A stretch of 43,319 nucleotides of DNA from a virus: IMG/VR virus record IMGVR_UViG_3300004461_001679, positions 1-43,319 of that record. The stretch is one strand, 5' to 3'. A model generated the notes under the pieces. That model was not told where the DNA came from. It searched no databases and saw nothing but the letters and a program-made list of their open reading frames with translations. This document shows positions 34,501-43,200 of the stretch, piece by piece. A program made the translations under genes and the position numbers. Position 1 is the stretch's first letter, and every line of letters starts with the position of its first letter.

Positions 34501-37500
34501 ATATGTGTTTTTGTCATACTTTACAGGAAATGGTGTGTGTTGATAATCTTTAGGTGCTAGATAAGTCTGTCCCGATTGTATTCTGTAAACCAAATCAGTT
34601 GCTGTTGCTGGTTGATCATTTGTTAGTAAAATAGGTTGAGGATTTAATCTAACTTGGGTTTCATTCAGACTGTATTCTACTTCGTCAAAAGTGTCCACTG
34701 CTCCGTATTGTCCTTTGCGGATTGCCCACTCTTCAAAAAATTCTAAACTTTCTTTGTCAGCACTTGCTAGTGCATCAAACAATTTGGTAAGAGCATTTGC
34801 TGTTCCTTTTTCTTTAATATATCCTTGATAAAATTTATATTGGCTGACTTCATCGTTAATAATGTTACTTAGGTATTCTCTAGGTTGATAACCAATTAAA
34901 TGTTGAGCAAGTTTTTGTTGTTGTCTGTCAAAGTTATCTGTGTCTAAATCATAGAAATCAGCAAATTGGTTTGTTTGATAATCAAGGTTTGATAACAAAC
35001 TGCTTTCTGGTTTGTTGTCTAATTTACGCCAATTGTTATCATTAAATTCTGTTGTTCCTTTTAATTTTGTGTTTGCTGTGTAATAAAATTGTTTGTGTTT
35101 TACCACATCACTCATTGAGTAATCGGTGTAAGGTTCCCAAAGTACAACTTTTGCTTCATCAAATACAAATCCTGGAATATTTAAACTACCATCCCATTCT
35201 GTAACATATCCTAACATTTTAATTCTATCCTGCTTGTACCCACTTGCTGGATCATAAATTAAATCGTTAAATGATGTTGTGTTATCTATTAAACATACAT
35301 GTTCTTTTTGTACAAGTGGAACTTTAGCAAAGTATATTCCATTTATTGTGTTCTTTGTGAACAATTCAAACGTGTTTGATTTTCTAACAATTCGTAAATT
35401 TACTCTATCCAGTTTATTACCATCTTCTTTTAACACACCATAAGAGTAGTAATTTTCTATAACATTATCAGTTGTAGCATATTGTGATGTAACAACTATT
35501 TTTTTGCTGGCAGGACTTAAACTGATTACTGCACCTTCGTCCCAGTTTTGTGTTGTCCAAAATAAAAATTCTTTAGCACTTAATTGCCAGTTAGCAACCA
35601 ATTGTGTTGTTGGATCATATTGATCAAATTCAAAACCTTTGGCTTTAAGATATGATTCATATCCCAGTATCACATCAACAACTGTTTGAATGTCTTCAAA
35701 CACTGTTCCGTATGCTACAGATTGAACTGTATCTGTTAAGAAAGTTTTTCTTAAAACAGCAGATGCACCGCCTTCAGATGGTAATTCTACTAACTTGATA
35801 AATTTTGAATCATCAAAGTTTGCAGTTGAAATATGTGTTTCATCAGTAGCATAAAAATTGTTTGCAAATTTTACATAAGACCCACTGTCATATCTTTTGT
35901 TTTCACTCCAATTAACAAATGAAGAACTAATTCCGCCCACTGTTATTACTGGATCACTAGTTTGTTCAAATGGAGAATGGTATCTAATGTAAGGATCATT
36001 TTTATCATATCCTTTTAAACTGAAACCGCTTGCTAACTTTTCAATAATTAATCCACTGTAGGTCAAAATTTCTACTGGTGTAGACACATTGTAAATCAGT
36101 TGATAGTTTTCTTCTGGTACAAATAGTGTTGATGAATTTAACGGCGTTTTACTGTCTAGTAACAGTTTAAATTTGTCTTTGTTGCTGTATCCTCTTACTT
36201 TAAAGCCTATTTGTGTTTGTAATCCAGCAAACTGTTTTTTGTAATCTGTATAGTTTGTTGTTTGAGAATTTTCAACTATTTCATAAACATAGTTTAATAA
36301 TCCAGCAGTTAATATTACTGTGCTGTCATCAACACTGCTCGGCCAGATAATATCTGAAGGTCTTATAGCAGTTGACGAATTGTACACAATCTGTCCACTA
36401 GCATTTCTGGTAATTTTATTTGTGTCTAATCCTATACCTATTGCTTTGTTTGGTTGATGTAAAATATAACTTTTTAAAAGTGCAAACGGATAATGCACAC
36501 TTCTTCTCCATGTATTTTCTATAGGAGAATAATCACCAAACTTAAATTTGTCTTTGGTAAGTTGTAATACTTGACCTCTTGCATATGCACTATCATACGG
36601 ACTTCTGATATTGCCTTCGCTGTCCACTGGGATATTGTTTGTTAAACCGGGTCTTTTGTATTTGTTTTTGATTACAATTTTTTTATTAGGTTCTCTTACA
36701 ATGCCTTTCTCTAAATCTTGCCACAAAATTAAATTGTCTTTTGTGTACGGTGCTGGACCATACACAGTTTCCCACCATGTAGGTTCTTGCGAATATCCAA
36801 GCATTTCCCATGGAGCAATATTTGGTCTGTCGGTGTCGTAAGCATGAGTGTACACACCTCTCCAGAATCCTAACAAGTTTTCATTTTGAGGAGAAACCAT
36901 ATTGCCGTAGTTCCAAGTCAAACTGTTGTCTTGTGTGTGATAAGTGTTTGCTGTGTAATCTTCGTTGCCTGTAAATGTTAACCAGTCATTAAAATCGCCT
37001 AACAATGTTTTATTAATTGATTCAAATGTAAATTTATTTGTGCTGTATGCTCTTGGCACAAAAGATTTAATACCAAACAATTCATCATTGTATGTTGTTT
37101 TAATATTGTTAAAAATTCTTCTCTCCATTTCCAATATAGCATCATCTCTAAAGTCATTGAATGCAACTATGATACTTCCGTCATGACCTTGAATAACGTT
37201 CACTGGAGTAATTGCTGTTGTGTCTAAATAAATTTTAGGAGTGTATTTTGGATATAGTCCTAATTTAGTTGGTGTTGCTGGAATGTGTGATCCGTTAGTT
37301 GTTTCAAACTCGTTAACCACAATAATATCATCTAGTGCAACTGTTTTCGTAACTTGAACAAATCCGTTAACAAATACATAATCAACACCATACACTATCT
37401 GTGTATCGTTGTGATACACGTACACTGCTTTAGTTGATAATGCTGTTAAATTAAAGTTATTAGACAGTGCAAAAAATTTATTATCTATATCTAAAACTGT

Positions 37501-40212
37501 GTGTCTAGTGGTTTTGAATGCACCAATACCCAGCATGTCTGTTTGGAAATACGGTAATGAATTATTATTGTCTTTGTTGAGTTTAATTAAAATTTTATCA
37601 ACCACTTGACTAGGAGTTCCGTCAAATCCTAAATCGTCCATAGCACTAATAAATGATCTTTTGAATTTAAAGTAATCGTTTTGACTTCTAGTGACTGCTG
37701 AAATTAGGTTTACATCTTTGTTGTTTAACAAGTACGAAGCCAACACCATTGGTCCACTGTGTTGTAAAAATTTTCTACCGTATTGTGTTGCATTTGGGAA
37801 GTCTCTTAAATTGCTAAATCCTGGAGTTACACCTTGAATGTCTTTTAATTCATTAGTAATTGATTTAACATGATCAGTTACTTGCCCAACTGTGAATTTT
37901 GTTGTTTTTGCATTAAGTGGATTGGATTGTAAGTTTGTTGGAAATTCATAATGACCATTACTGTTTTTAGGTGTTGCACTACTTGTTTTAATTACAACTA
38001 TATCATTAACTGTTAAATTAGTAGTGAAATTAACATATGCTTCATTGTTGATTCTTAAAATTGACCAGTCGGTATTTTCAATTTTTTTAACATTATTAAC
38101 AAATACATTCACGTTTAGATCATTTAAATCGCCACTCTTTTTGTAAACGTCAATAGCAAAATCATTTTTCTGATTGTTAGATGCAACATACTGTCTATTA
38201 ACTTTTTGAAAACTGTCAGTGGGTGCTTTAGTCCAACCATTTACTGTTGTAAAGTTGCCACTAGCATTGTATTTTTTCAAAAATGCTGTTTCAGAAGTTA
38301 AAGTTCCGTTGATATTTTGTGATTGATATGTGTAATTTTTGTTTAATAAATCAAAATCAAAAACAATATCTCCAATGTTTTCTACATTTGAATAAGTTAA
38401 TGCAAATCCTAATTCAGTATCTACTGTGCCTGTGCCTTCAACATAAGTGAATATTTTGTTACCCATAAACGAACTGTTAGGATATACAATACTGTCAGTG
38501 AAACTTACGCCATTGCTATCAAACAAATCAAACAAAGGAGTTTGATTAACTTTATTTTTTACTTGTGCTGATTTCCATGTTGTTCCATTGTAATAGAACC
38601 ATTTTCCTTGATTCACGTTTCCGTCAGTAGCCAAAATAGTTTCTCCTTGTGATGGAGAAGCATTTGCACTTTCAACCAAACTGATTTGAGTTGTAACTGT
38701 TGTTCCTTCAGTAAACTTAATAAATTTAACTTCAAATATTTTGTCTTTAACAAGAGGATCGTTGTCAGCAGTAAACAACACTTTCATTCCATTTGTTAAT
38801 GCGATGCCGTCAATGAAAAAACCTTGAGATCCTTCAACATCACTCATTACATCTGTTGTAACTGTGTCTATAAGATCAATATTTTCTTTCTTTTTAAAAC
38901 CAAAATTATATAGTTTGATACCTGCTTCAAATTCAATGATAGGTCTTCGTGCTCTTGTGGCTTGATCAATATTTGCAATTTGTCCGTTTGCTTTAGCACT
39001 TTCTTCTATAACAGATTTATGAATCCATCTGTTGGATCTACTCCAAGGATTTCTGTCTGGAGATGATCTGTTTATAACAATGTAATCTTTATCAACAGCA
39101 TACGATGTGGCTGTTCCAAATCCCACAGTGTCAAAGTTTTTTGAATCAAATGGAATTGGTGTTACATCAGTGAAAGCACTCTTTACTTCTAGTTCTTGTG
39201 CATTTATCAATTGAATTGCGTCACCTACACCTTCAACAAAATAATCTTTTTCAGCATATTCCACAGGTGTAACTGTGCCAGCAAAATTTATTTTCATACC
39301 ATTTGATAATGCTACTCCATCAGCAGTGGTGTAATTCTTTTTGCCTAATACTTCATTAGTAATATCTATTGTTGAATTTTCTTCAATGTCGTATATTTGA
39401 ATCAATCCCCAAGCATTAATATCGTTATCACTTCCGTAATATAGTTTTTCTGGTGCAGATTCTTTCACTTCAAAAGTTATAATTCCCTTTTCAACACTTT
39501 GCACATCGATACCATCAGTAACATTGTACGAAGCATCTAGTATTCTTTGTGTTCTTATAACAAAAGGCAATCCTTCTGCATCAATATCAAACTTGTATGT
39601 TTGACCTTTGTATAATTTTAATGTTGGGTTTGCTGTAAGTCCGTTGGGCGTAAAGATGTAAGCATAGTTGTCTGATTGATCAGACTTTGTTACTGAGTAT
39701 GTGCTGATAACATTTCTCTGTTGTCCCGATATTGTAACTATGGATGCACCATAAGGCATCCAAAAATATTCTCTGTAATTTACAAATTTGTCCCAATCGA
39801 TTCTTGGTGACCAAGCATAATATTCTTGAGCATTAAGAACACTGTGATCAGAAACATCACCATTTAAATTTTGTATTTGATTAACAAAGTCTATGTAGTC
39901 TGAATAAAAGTTTACATTACCTAAATCGTCTTGTTGCACTATGCTGGGTTCAAATTTGTAATTTTCTCTATCAGCAGTTACTTCAGGCACATACAAATCA
40001 GATGCTTTGTAGGCATCTGTAATCTTACGTCCATAGTAAGCATTTAATTTTTCTAATGTTCCTTGAGATATTAGTTGGTCAACTGTGCTGTGTAAAAATT
40101 TGTTGTTGACTGGAGTTCTAAAATACTTAGGTAAAAATTCTGAAGATTCTCTTTTACCGTCATCCTTGCCTGCAGGCAAACTGAAGTCTTTTTGATTGTT
40201 GTCGTATGCCAT
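25537..40212 (-). CDS. Giant virion structural protein, 4,891 aa
   Basis: A single uninterrupted 14.7-kb frame. The N-terminus (SEFLPKYFRTPVNNKFL) matches the large structural proteins carried by marine T4-like phages beside the baseplate genes. Visible parts: four aromatic binding-module-like repeats (residues 1435-1474, 1692-1731, 2185-2233, 2803-2844); FG-GAP-type strands near 2155-2175 and 2870-3105 (FGSDISISGDGELIAVGSP at 2930), like a beta-propeller; glycine loops GKGYKSIP (~3505) and GGGGTGATGTAY (~3870); and a C-terminal series of GDGST beta-repeats (4261-4420). Near 4710-4756 IDGERIEYY and RRGTFGTG follow a motif common in phage structural proteins. No catalytic site is seen. The ATG at 40212 overlaps the upstream stop as TAATG, with GGAAGTGGA upstream. 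It probably forms a long adhesin or baseplate-attached fibre. Confidence 0.85.
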   Translation of the reverse strand: MAYDNNQKDFSLPAGKDDGKRESSEFLPKYFRTPVNNKFLHSTVDQLISQGTLEKLNAYYGRKITDAYKASDLYVPEVTADRENYKFEPSIVQQDDLGNVNFYSDYIDFVNQIQNLNGDVSDHSVLNAQEYYAWSPRIDWDKFVNYREYFWMPYGASIVTISGQQRNVISTYSVTKSDQSDNYAYIFTPNGLTANPTLKLYKGQTYKFDIDAEGLPFVIRTQRILDASYNVTDGIDVQSVEKGIITFEVKESAPEKLYYGSDNDINAWGLIQIYDIEENSTIDITNEVLGKKNYTTADGVALSNGMKINFAGTVTPVEYAEKDYFVEGVGDAIQLINAQELEVKSAFTDVTPIPFDSKNFDTVGFGTATSYAVDKDYIVINRSSPDRNPWSRSNRWIHKSVIEESAKANGQIANIDQATRARRPIIEFEAGIKLYNFGFKKKENIDLIDTVTTDVMSDVEGSQGFFIDGIALTNGMKVLFTADNDPLVKDKIFEVKFIKFTEGTTVTTQISLVESANASPSQGETILATDGNVNQGKWFYYNGTTWKSAQVKNKVNQTPLFDLFDSNGVSFTDSIVYPNSSFMGNKIFTYVEGTGTVDTELGFALTYSNVENIGDIVFDFDLLNKNYTYQSQNINGTLTSETAFLKKYNASGNFTTVNGWTKAPTDSFQKVNRQYVASNNQKNDFAIDVYKKSGDLNDLNVNVFVNNVKKIENTDWSILRINNEAYVNFTTNLTVNDIVVIKTSSATPKNSNGHYEFPTNLQSNPLNAKTTKFTVGQVTDHVKSITNELKDIQGVTPGFSNLRDFPNATQYGRKFLQHSGPMVLASYLLNNKDVNLISAVTRSQNDYFKFKRSFISAMDDLGFDGTPSQVVDKILIKLNKDNNNSLPYFQTDMLGIGAFKTTRHTVLDIDNKFFALSNNFNLTALSTKAVYVYHNDTQIVYGVDYVFVNGFVQVTKTVALDDIIVVNEFETTNGSHIPATPTKLGLYPKYTPKIYLDTTAITPVNVIQGHDGSIIVAFNDFRDDAILEMERRIFNNIKTTYNDELFGIKSFVPRAYSTNKFTFESINKTLLGDFNDWLTFTGNEDYTANTYHTQDNSLTWNYGNMVSPQNENLLGFWRGVYTHAYDTDRPNIAPWEMLGYSQEPTWWETVYGPAPYTKDNLILWQDLEKGIVREPNKKIVIKNKYKRPGLTNNIPVDSEGNIRSPYDSAYARGQVLQLTKDKFKFGDYSPIENTWRRSVHYPFALLKSYILHQPNKAIGIGLDTNKITRNASGQIVYNSSTAIRPSDIIWPSSVDDSTVILTAGLLNYVYEIVENSQTTNYTDYKKQFAGLQTQIGFKVRGYSNKDKFKLLLDSKTPLNSSTLFVPEENYQLIYNVSTPVEILTYSGLIIEKLASGFSLKGYDKNDPYIRYHSPFEQTSDPVITVGGISSSFVNWSENKRYDSGSYVKFANNFYATDETHISTANFDDSKFIKLVELPSEGGASAVLRKTFLTDTVQSVAYGTVFEDIQTVVDVILGYESYLKAKGFEFDQYDPTTQLVANWQLSAKEFLFWTTQNWDEGAVISLSPASKKIVVTSQYATTDNVIENYYSYGVLKEDGNKLDRVNLRIVRKSNTFELFTKNTINGIYFAKVPLVQKEHVCLIDNTTSFNDLIYDPASGYKQDRIKMLGYVTEWDGSLNIPGFVFDEAKVVLWEPYTDYSMSDVVKHKQFYYTANTKLKGTTEFNDNNWRKLDNKPESSLLSNLDYQTNQFADFYDLDTDNFDRQQQKLAQHLIGYQPREYLSNIINDEVSQYKFYQGYIKEKGTANALTKLFDALASADKESLEFFEEWAIRKGQYGAVDTFDEVEYSLNETQVRLNPQPILLTNDQPATATDLVYRIQSGQTYLAPKDYQHTPFPVKYDKNTYIKTAGPVNPIDISLTLAQYDDLLTSTSVATLDEGQYVWIGNNKGTWSVLRYSNTDQQIVSIIKDGSVISVNTLNNPDIAVGEIFVVNANGTDYVFKSTFVGITSIQCEDVTGFASIDSAVGFIKRFTESRLNSINDVNTRINDQGLKDNEKFWINESDDGKWKIVNNKFVFKKHNELSSTSTSGDQSFGTVIAANKQNSTVLVSQPSDGDGKIYVFTRGSESGSLILVQIIEAPTTDPLLTNIDLFASGSSFGKAVDISPDGNFVVIGAPDASNLKTEYKGVYSTSSNYNVGNIVQYKQQLWRATNQVEGAIAQDLFSTFDSSAFYKENVGFQTTSLLIGDSVFLNQTTDHILVRASTEQYTATKIGDRLILDYVDFSSDYPIDRNNYAKVANQPFNGVESPTIKDNIFSGADMPIQEKIDEILEVSNTLTDPVVGNLLNTDTAQGTVVYVRKVAAKSIIYLKDVSGVFAESGSLTLDILPIGVYSRVNSEDYDYLGGWWKINIGANVTTNAGSDVTTNVVIQDIKVLNEVRDTNRFFSSMEQPIAPITPQAPLVKAQFGIGTYYQDYYIDAGSNTWVTNPSPQAILSNKWFVRTGYDIAHDSTLNSSNSTNYVSVWFNNVDSGAFDFAGLNIDNDDTNGLKEVVDIWEGYVDVDSQPDNNANYYFPSVGVHQIYDPNTQAQADVTFVQFIGLEKIRIYFNNSNNKQFSLGSNASAPSTITRIGGGVNRTIGSIEQTVQSGNADGDILVFQHTSSITASGNPDFYTVNDMEYWIWDEFENVPGINQSANIPGSQNRDWVQTYNIPIGEGVQSVYTNQGAFLIYKKNTKGLFEYNSAYTVPDTQSGLRLGSKIQLRDVGNVTTAFIGAEGNGTSSLPGKIYFVDYSATKNWRLGVDQYYMGVFDDQTDYLKDELVVFSNQLYKAKTNISANSWQLSLWDLQDTHTDFLGYVPNDSGIELQGDSTLNQNNLIKFANTFDVDTNGINIVLTNKYSDDGQNVVVYRQSDGHYSYKQTITPADDSAPIIDFGSDISISGDGELIAVGSPLKDVVDIDMGSVYVYKKVNNDSGQYTLNQTLVSPSKETSEQFGNTLSFSGDVLAVTSLKGDQQLSTLIDNGQTVFDGTMTKFVEIQSDVGSIHLYQKFENTLLYGEKFTYINDTLEQFGTNLLVNNNHVYVGLPKLQLANSQMGTLVDFRKSPTEFNWTSIHQSSEGVDQPDLSKIQGVFLYSKSTNKLLTTLDYVDPIFGKIPGPAESEISYKTNYDPAVYNSSTAVGTMDKTNHWDDTQVGKLWWNISKATYYYPYQSNIIFNNSYWNKLFVGASIDVHEWIESPYTPTQYNTISQSNEGSALGITGTVENTTDFVTKKVYDKVAGVLSNRYFYWVKSKTTTPEIETRTLSANAVENLIKDPRAQGYKYVTVFGKNKFALVNCDSFIQSNDTIISFRLNTIASKNNVHKEYALLTQDSATSTLPKDIETVWFNSLIGYDSKSNPVPDPNLSDKLKYGTLQTPRQSWFANKQEALKQTIERVNTSLKTKLVVDEIDISNLIKSDPAPTINTGVFDTTVDTENELDSVGVGSVKPASLNITVTNGKISNVVITDAGKGYKSIPTYKIKSITGEGAVISLTTDVNGSINSAKILQAGSNYKEDATIEVRTFSTLVTADSTVDGKWAIYDYNSRDGWQKTKIQAFNVNLYWSYADWYQTGYSQITAIDHLISQSYEINALDDSIGQIIKIETIGSGGWLLLKKIDNQVDVDYTVNYQTVGRQNGTIQFLDNLYAYSGNIGFDSNSFDVQLYDRQPIEETRIILETIRDKIFVEELAIEYNKMYFAGIQYALSENKLNDFVFKTSFVKAQHNVGQLEQKITFKNDNLSNYEDYVQEIKPYKSKIREYVSSYEKTEPTNSVITDFDYAPKYINGVITPSKVTINNDQLVGADNITTYPDKNWKDNIGYKITAINIANGGTAYTNPPAVEITGGGGTGATGTAYIKNGVVYRINVTNSGSGYISSPTVTLSGSTTGTLAKASAVLGESLPRTTHIGIKFDRNTGDTFVTSLQRTETFTGNNSQLKFKLKWPMDLRTNTITILVAGKKQLKSTFVYKNETDTTKTYTRQTGYIQFVLPPVNLSTISISYKINEDVLNTADRFALYQPTSGMPGKELAQVIDGIDYGGVEVRSIGFENNSGWGNEPYLQGEWDTFDESYEDEVFYLDGSTLTLNLANTLTSGIEYHIYQNGQRVDDPAFDLGAPTNILAQMNSLQGDGSTKTVDISMLETDNGDTIIVRKSTSDGAFLPDPTIVDTLIKGGDLAYSTAQGINAEDINVDGDGFVTETSAKGPEEFVPGQVLDTLDIQVYDRGQSSGSKINSYNYIGDGATTEFNFVDSPQSNTAIFLSINNILYNTNQFTINYQDKYINLNQTPALGDKINFITMGNNGESILDVDAFTGDGSTVEYVTRAKFKAGNIQTFVKVNGEDATYSVIETDSSYAVPNRVAIRFNSAPTSDSYINIVVYESASQSFSEVTQDTFTGDGSTATYQMNQTPFTQTPFTNNVIVKVNNDVLRSGFHRKFTVSTLREYEFKNWQVLPGTINASEVRAYLNKVELTSSQYRWNPGNSSITLTGGVGVADDTLDVYIENGEYSVNDSGLITFTTAPTDLSTITVYQFSKHDVQDIDRTQYDVVAKLTVTVNTDDYYQYNQLTNGVVKLNRPAVDAQYVWVCLNGEWLAPSVDYTVSNNQMYLKINRTLSQNDEIDVIHFTAPSFVGKFAYRQFKDIMNRTHFKRIGDDKQYTLAQNLLWNDQKIVLIDGVGITEPSVASQLPGIVFIDGERIEYYKKDGNTLEQLRRGTFGTGIAEVHHANTDVYDQSAFQNVPYQDSFISETYTGADVVNNTLNIGFTPKSANEFELFVGGKRMRKNSISVYDPALGQDSPEADSTVPADFSVSGTTAVITFTNTPAENAQILLVRKQGKIWQTGADPLSQTENDIARFIRQKEVAVPQ
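31681..31806 (-). repeat. Protein repeat 4: CBM5/12-like aromatic module in the giant protein
   Basis: Residues 2803-2844: MGVFDDQTDYLKDELVVFSN then QLYKAKTNI and LSLWDLQD. Same spacing Y..D.LVVF..QLYKA; sits just ahead of the FG-GAP-like strands. Confidence 0.45.
33514..33660 (-). repeat. Protein repeat 3: CBM5/12-like aromatic module in the giant protein
   Basis: Residues 2185-2233: GVYSTSSNYNVGNIVQYKQQ then LWRATNQV. It is the clearest Y..G..V.Y....W.A match, with Y in place of the leading W. Confidence 0.5.
35020..35139 (-). repeat. Protein repeat 2: CBM5/12-like aromatic module in the giant protein
   Basis: Residues 1692-1731: WEPYTDYSMSDVVKHKQFYY with TANTKLKG and WRKL. Same W...Y......V...K.FYYTA pattern as repeat 1, with aromatic residues at equivalent places. 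Confidence 0.5.
35791..35910 (-). repeat. Protein repeat 1: CBM5/12-like aromatic module in the giant protein
   Basis: Residues 1435-1474: W-x-E-x-x-x-Y-D-S-G-S-Y-V-K-F, then NFYATDETH. Pattern W...Y..G..V.F...FYA matches the short carbohydrate-binding (chitin/cellulose-binding 5/12) layout; sugar binding is inference. Confidence 0.5.
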
Positions 40213-43200
40213 TAATATCCACTTCCCCCACTAGAGCCTCCTGAGCTGGTAGGTAATGTTCCACTTAATGTGCTAACTGTTGACGAACTTGTTGCGATGT
40301 TTCCGTCTGCTTTAAGTTTAGAGGCTGTTACAGCATCTATTATTTCAACATCAGAAACTTTTGCGCCACTAATAAAAATTTCATCATTTTCTGATTTAAT
40401 TTCAAACAGACTTCCAAATGCTTTTGAACCTTCTTTAGGCACAATAACAAATGTTGCTATGTCTGGTGCTAATTCGTTCATCACATATGTGCTTAATTCT
40501 GAGAAATAAAATGTATCACCAAATTCCCAATTTTCTAAAGCAAAGAATTGATTTATTGCTGTGATAACTCGACTTTTAATATCACTATCATTAGTAACTT
40601 GACTGGAATTTTTAACAATTTTAAATGTTGCTTGTAAACCTGTGTCGGATTGTGATCCAAATAATATTTTGTATTTTACCGGATGATACACAATCGTGTC
40701 ACTGATTGATTTAATTTTTGCTAACGGTGTATTAAAGTTTGTGTACAACGAATCACTGCTTGGTAATAGTGGTTTAGTTGCTGTTGCTCCTGCTAACCAT
40801 AATCTAAAATTGATATCATATGTTCTTGTTAAAATATACATATCCATTATGTTAGATGAACTAGGATCTAATCTTGTGTTACCGTCCACTGTGTGAACGT
40901 ATTGAAACTTAACACCGTCTCTTCCAATGTGTGCAACATAATTTGTTACAGTTGCAGTGGTGTTGGTTGTTGTGTTAACCTGTTTAAAACTGTTGCTGTC
41001 TATCAAGTACACAATTGAATTGTTTGGATAATCTCCAATAGTGCCTACCGATGTTTGTCTAACATAAATGTTTTCTGTGCCTGCACTAACGTATTGATAC
41101 TGTTGTGTTCCATCGCTATCATTTATTAATTTTTGAAAAACATATTTTGTAGTTGGATTAGTAGCAGGATCAACCACAAGATCAAAAGCATTTGGATTGT
41201 CCACTATGCCATCTTGATCAGAATCAAATTGAGTAAGTTCTATTTTAGCACTGTCTACATATCCGCTTAAAGATCTGTACTCAGTGGACACAGCAAAATT
41301 GATATCGTTGTTGAATGCATTGTTACTGTCTGGTTTTGTGTTCACTGACATCACACTCACTTTGTCTTGAAGTGTTGTTCCTGTTTTGGCATTGAAATTT
41401 CTATCAGCACTGTCATAAAAGAATCTTACTTCTTTTTTGCTTTCAAACACATATCTTAAACCTCTGTATGTGATTGTGTAAGTAGCACCGTTGTTGATAC
41501 ATTTGATTAACCAACTTGAATCTAGTTGCTGATTTGATTCATCGCCTGTTTTACCAATGCTGAAATCTCCATACACATTTAAATTGTTTTCGTCAACAAC
41601 CATCCATTTTCTTGTTTGTACATCATAACGTATTCCAAAATTGTTATAAGCAAAAGCCTGGTCAATAATAACTGTTTTAACATCATCAGAAAATTGTTTT
41701 GCAAATTTAGGTAATATTTCACTAACAATAGCACCTGTAGGAATAACATCGTTGAATTTAATTGCTCCTGCTCCTGCTGTGGTATTGGTTGTCCCATCAT
41801 TGTACACACTAACAACTGATGTCCAAATATATTCTTTTGATCCTGGATGATCTGCGGCTCCACTCATTAATGAATTGTCTTCCATAAAGTGCTTGCCAGT
41901 TGGTGCAACAAATTTAATCATAGCACCCGGTTCGATATATTTCAACTGACTTGCTGTGTATGTGCCAACTTGATAATCTAAAACATTTACAGCATCTATT
42001 AATTTACCTGTAGATTCATTTGTAGCAGTTGTAACTTGTTGCCAAACTGGAATTAAATCAGTTAGTAATATTTTAGGAAATTTTTCTATGTAGTAGTTTC
42101 TAGTTTGATTTTTAGATAATAAAGGTTCTAATTGATTTATAATTACACCTTCAATGTCTGTTTGTGTTGAAAAACTAAACGAGTCAACATTTTCAGTTTC
42201 TTCTTTGTATATTATGCCATCAGCACCAAACACATTTGTGTTGCTGTATTTTCCTGTGGCATCTATTAAATCATAATATCTTGATATTCCGCTTGAAGTT
42301 CTATTTGTTGCTTTTACTTTAATAATTTCTTGATTAGTTCCTAATGGTGCAATTTGATAATCTTCACCGGTGATCATTCTGTTTTGTGTGTAGTATGTTG
42401 CTGGAGCATTTAATCTGATGTTGTCGTTAGTTTCAGATGTTGTTGCATTATCAACTGTGTATTGCAATCCAAATGTTAATGTTAAAACTTCTATTTGATT
42501 GTTTGATGAAACATACTGTACATCCACTTGAACGTTTTGCATATCAGCAGGAGTAATTCTAACATTTTGATTTTTACTTCTTCTGTAGTATACTTTAAAG
42601 TTACCTTGCGGTAAATTTCCAAATATTCCATCTGCAAATTTAAGACTGATTGAATCATCTGTGTCACTTAACACTGTGTAAATATTTCTTAAATCTTTTG
42701 CTGTTGAATTGTATATAACATTGTTACCTGTTACAGCATCAACTTTTGTCCATTCAGAATCTTCTAACCCTGTGTCAGTGTCCAATTGATATAACCAAAC
42801 ATCTGTGTTGTTTACATTGTTGGATTCAATTGCAACTGATTGATTGTTTGATGGTACATCAATTGTGAAGTCACCGTTATCAAGTACACCTTGTCTAAAG
42901 TGTGCAAAAAATCCTGTGTTGTTACTGCTGTTGCCTTTGCCATCATCTCTGTGAAGCACACTGAATTTTCTTCCTGTTAGTGGTGATTCTTCCATAATAG
43001 CACCATTGTCAAAAGAAGTTGAAACAACTTCAAATGGTAAATTTTGTCCATTTGCTGTTTTGTTAAAAGCATACACAGGCACTTCTGTGCTGTTGGCATT
43101 GATTCTGTATTGGCTGGTTGGGATTGAATCTATGTTTTCTAATTTTACTGGATTGCCAAATTTTTCATTTTCTGCCAATGAAGCATTTAACACTTTTGTA

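Noticed and set aside
41579-41863. Second minus-strand frame of 94 codons inside the baseplate gene
   Set aside because: It lies in another reading frame of the same strand, has low-complexity Gln/Leu-rich translation, and the surrounding frame is continuous and recognisable.
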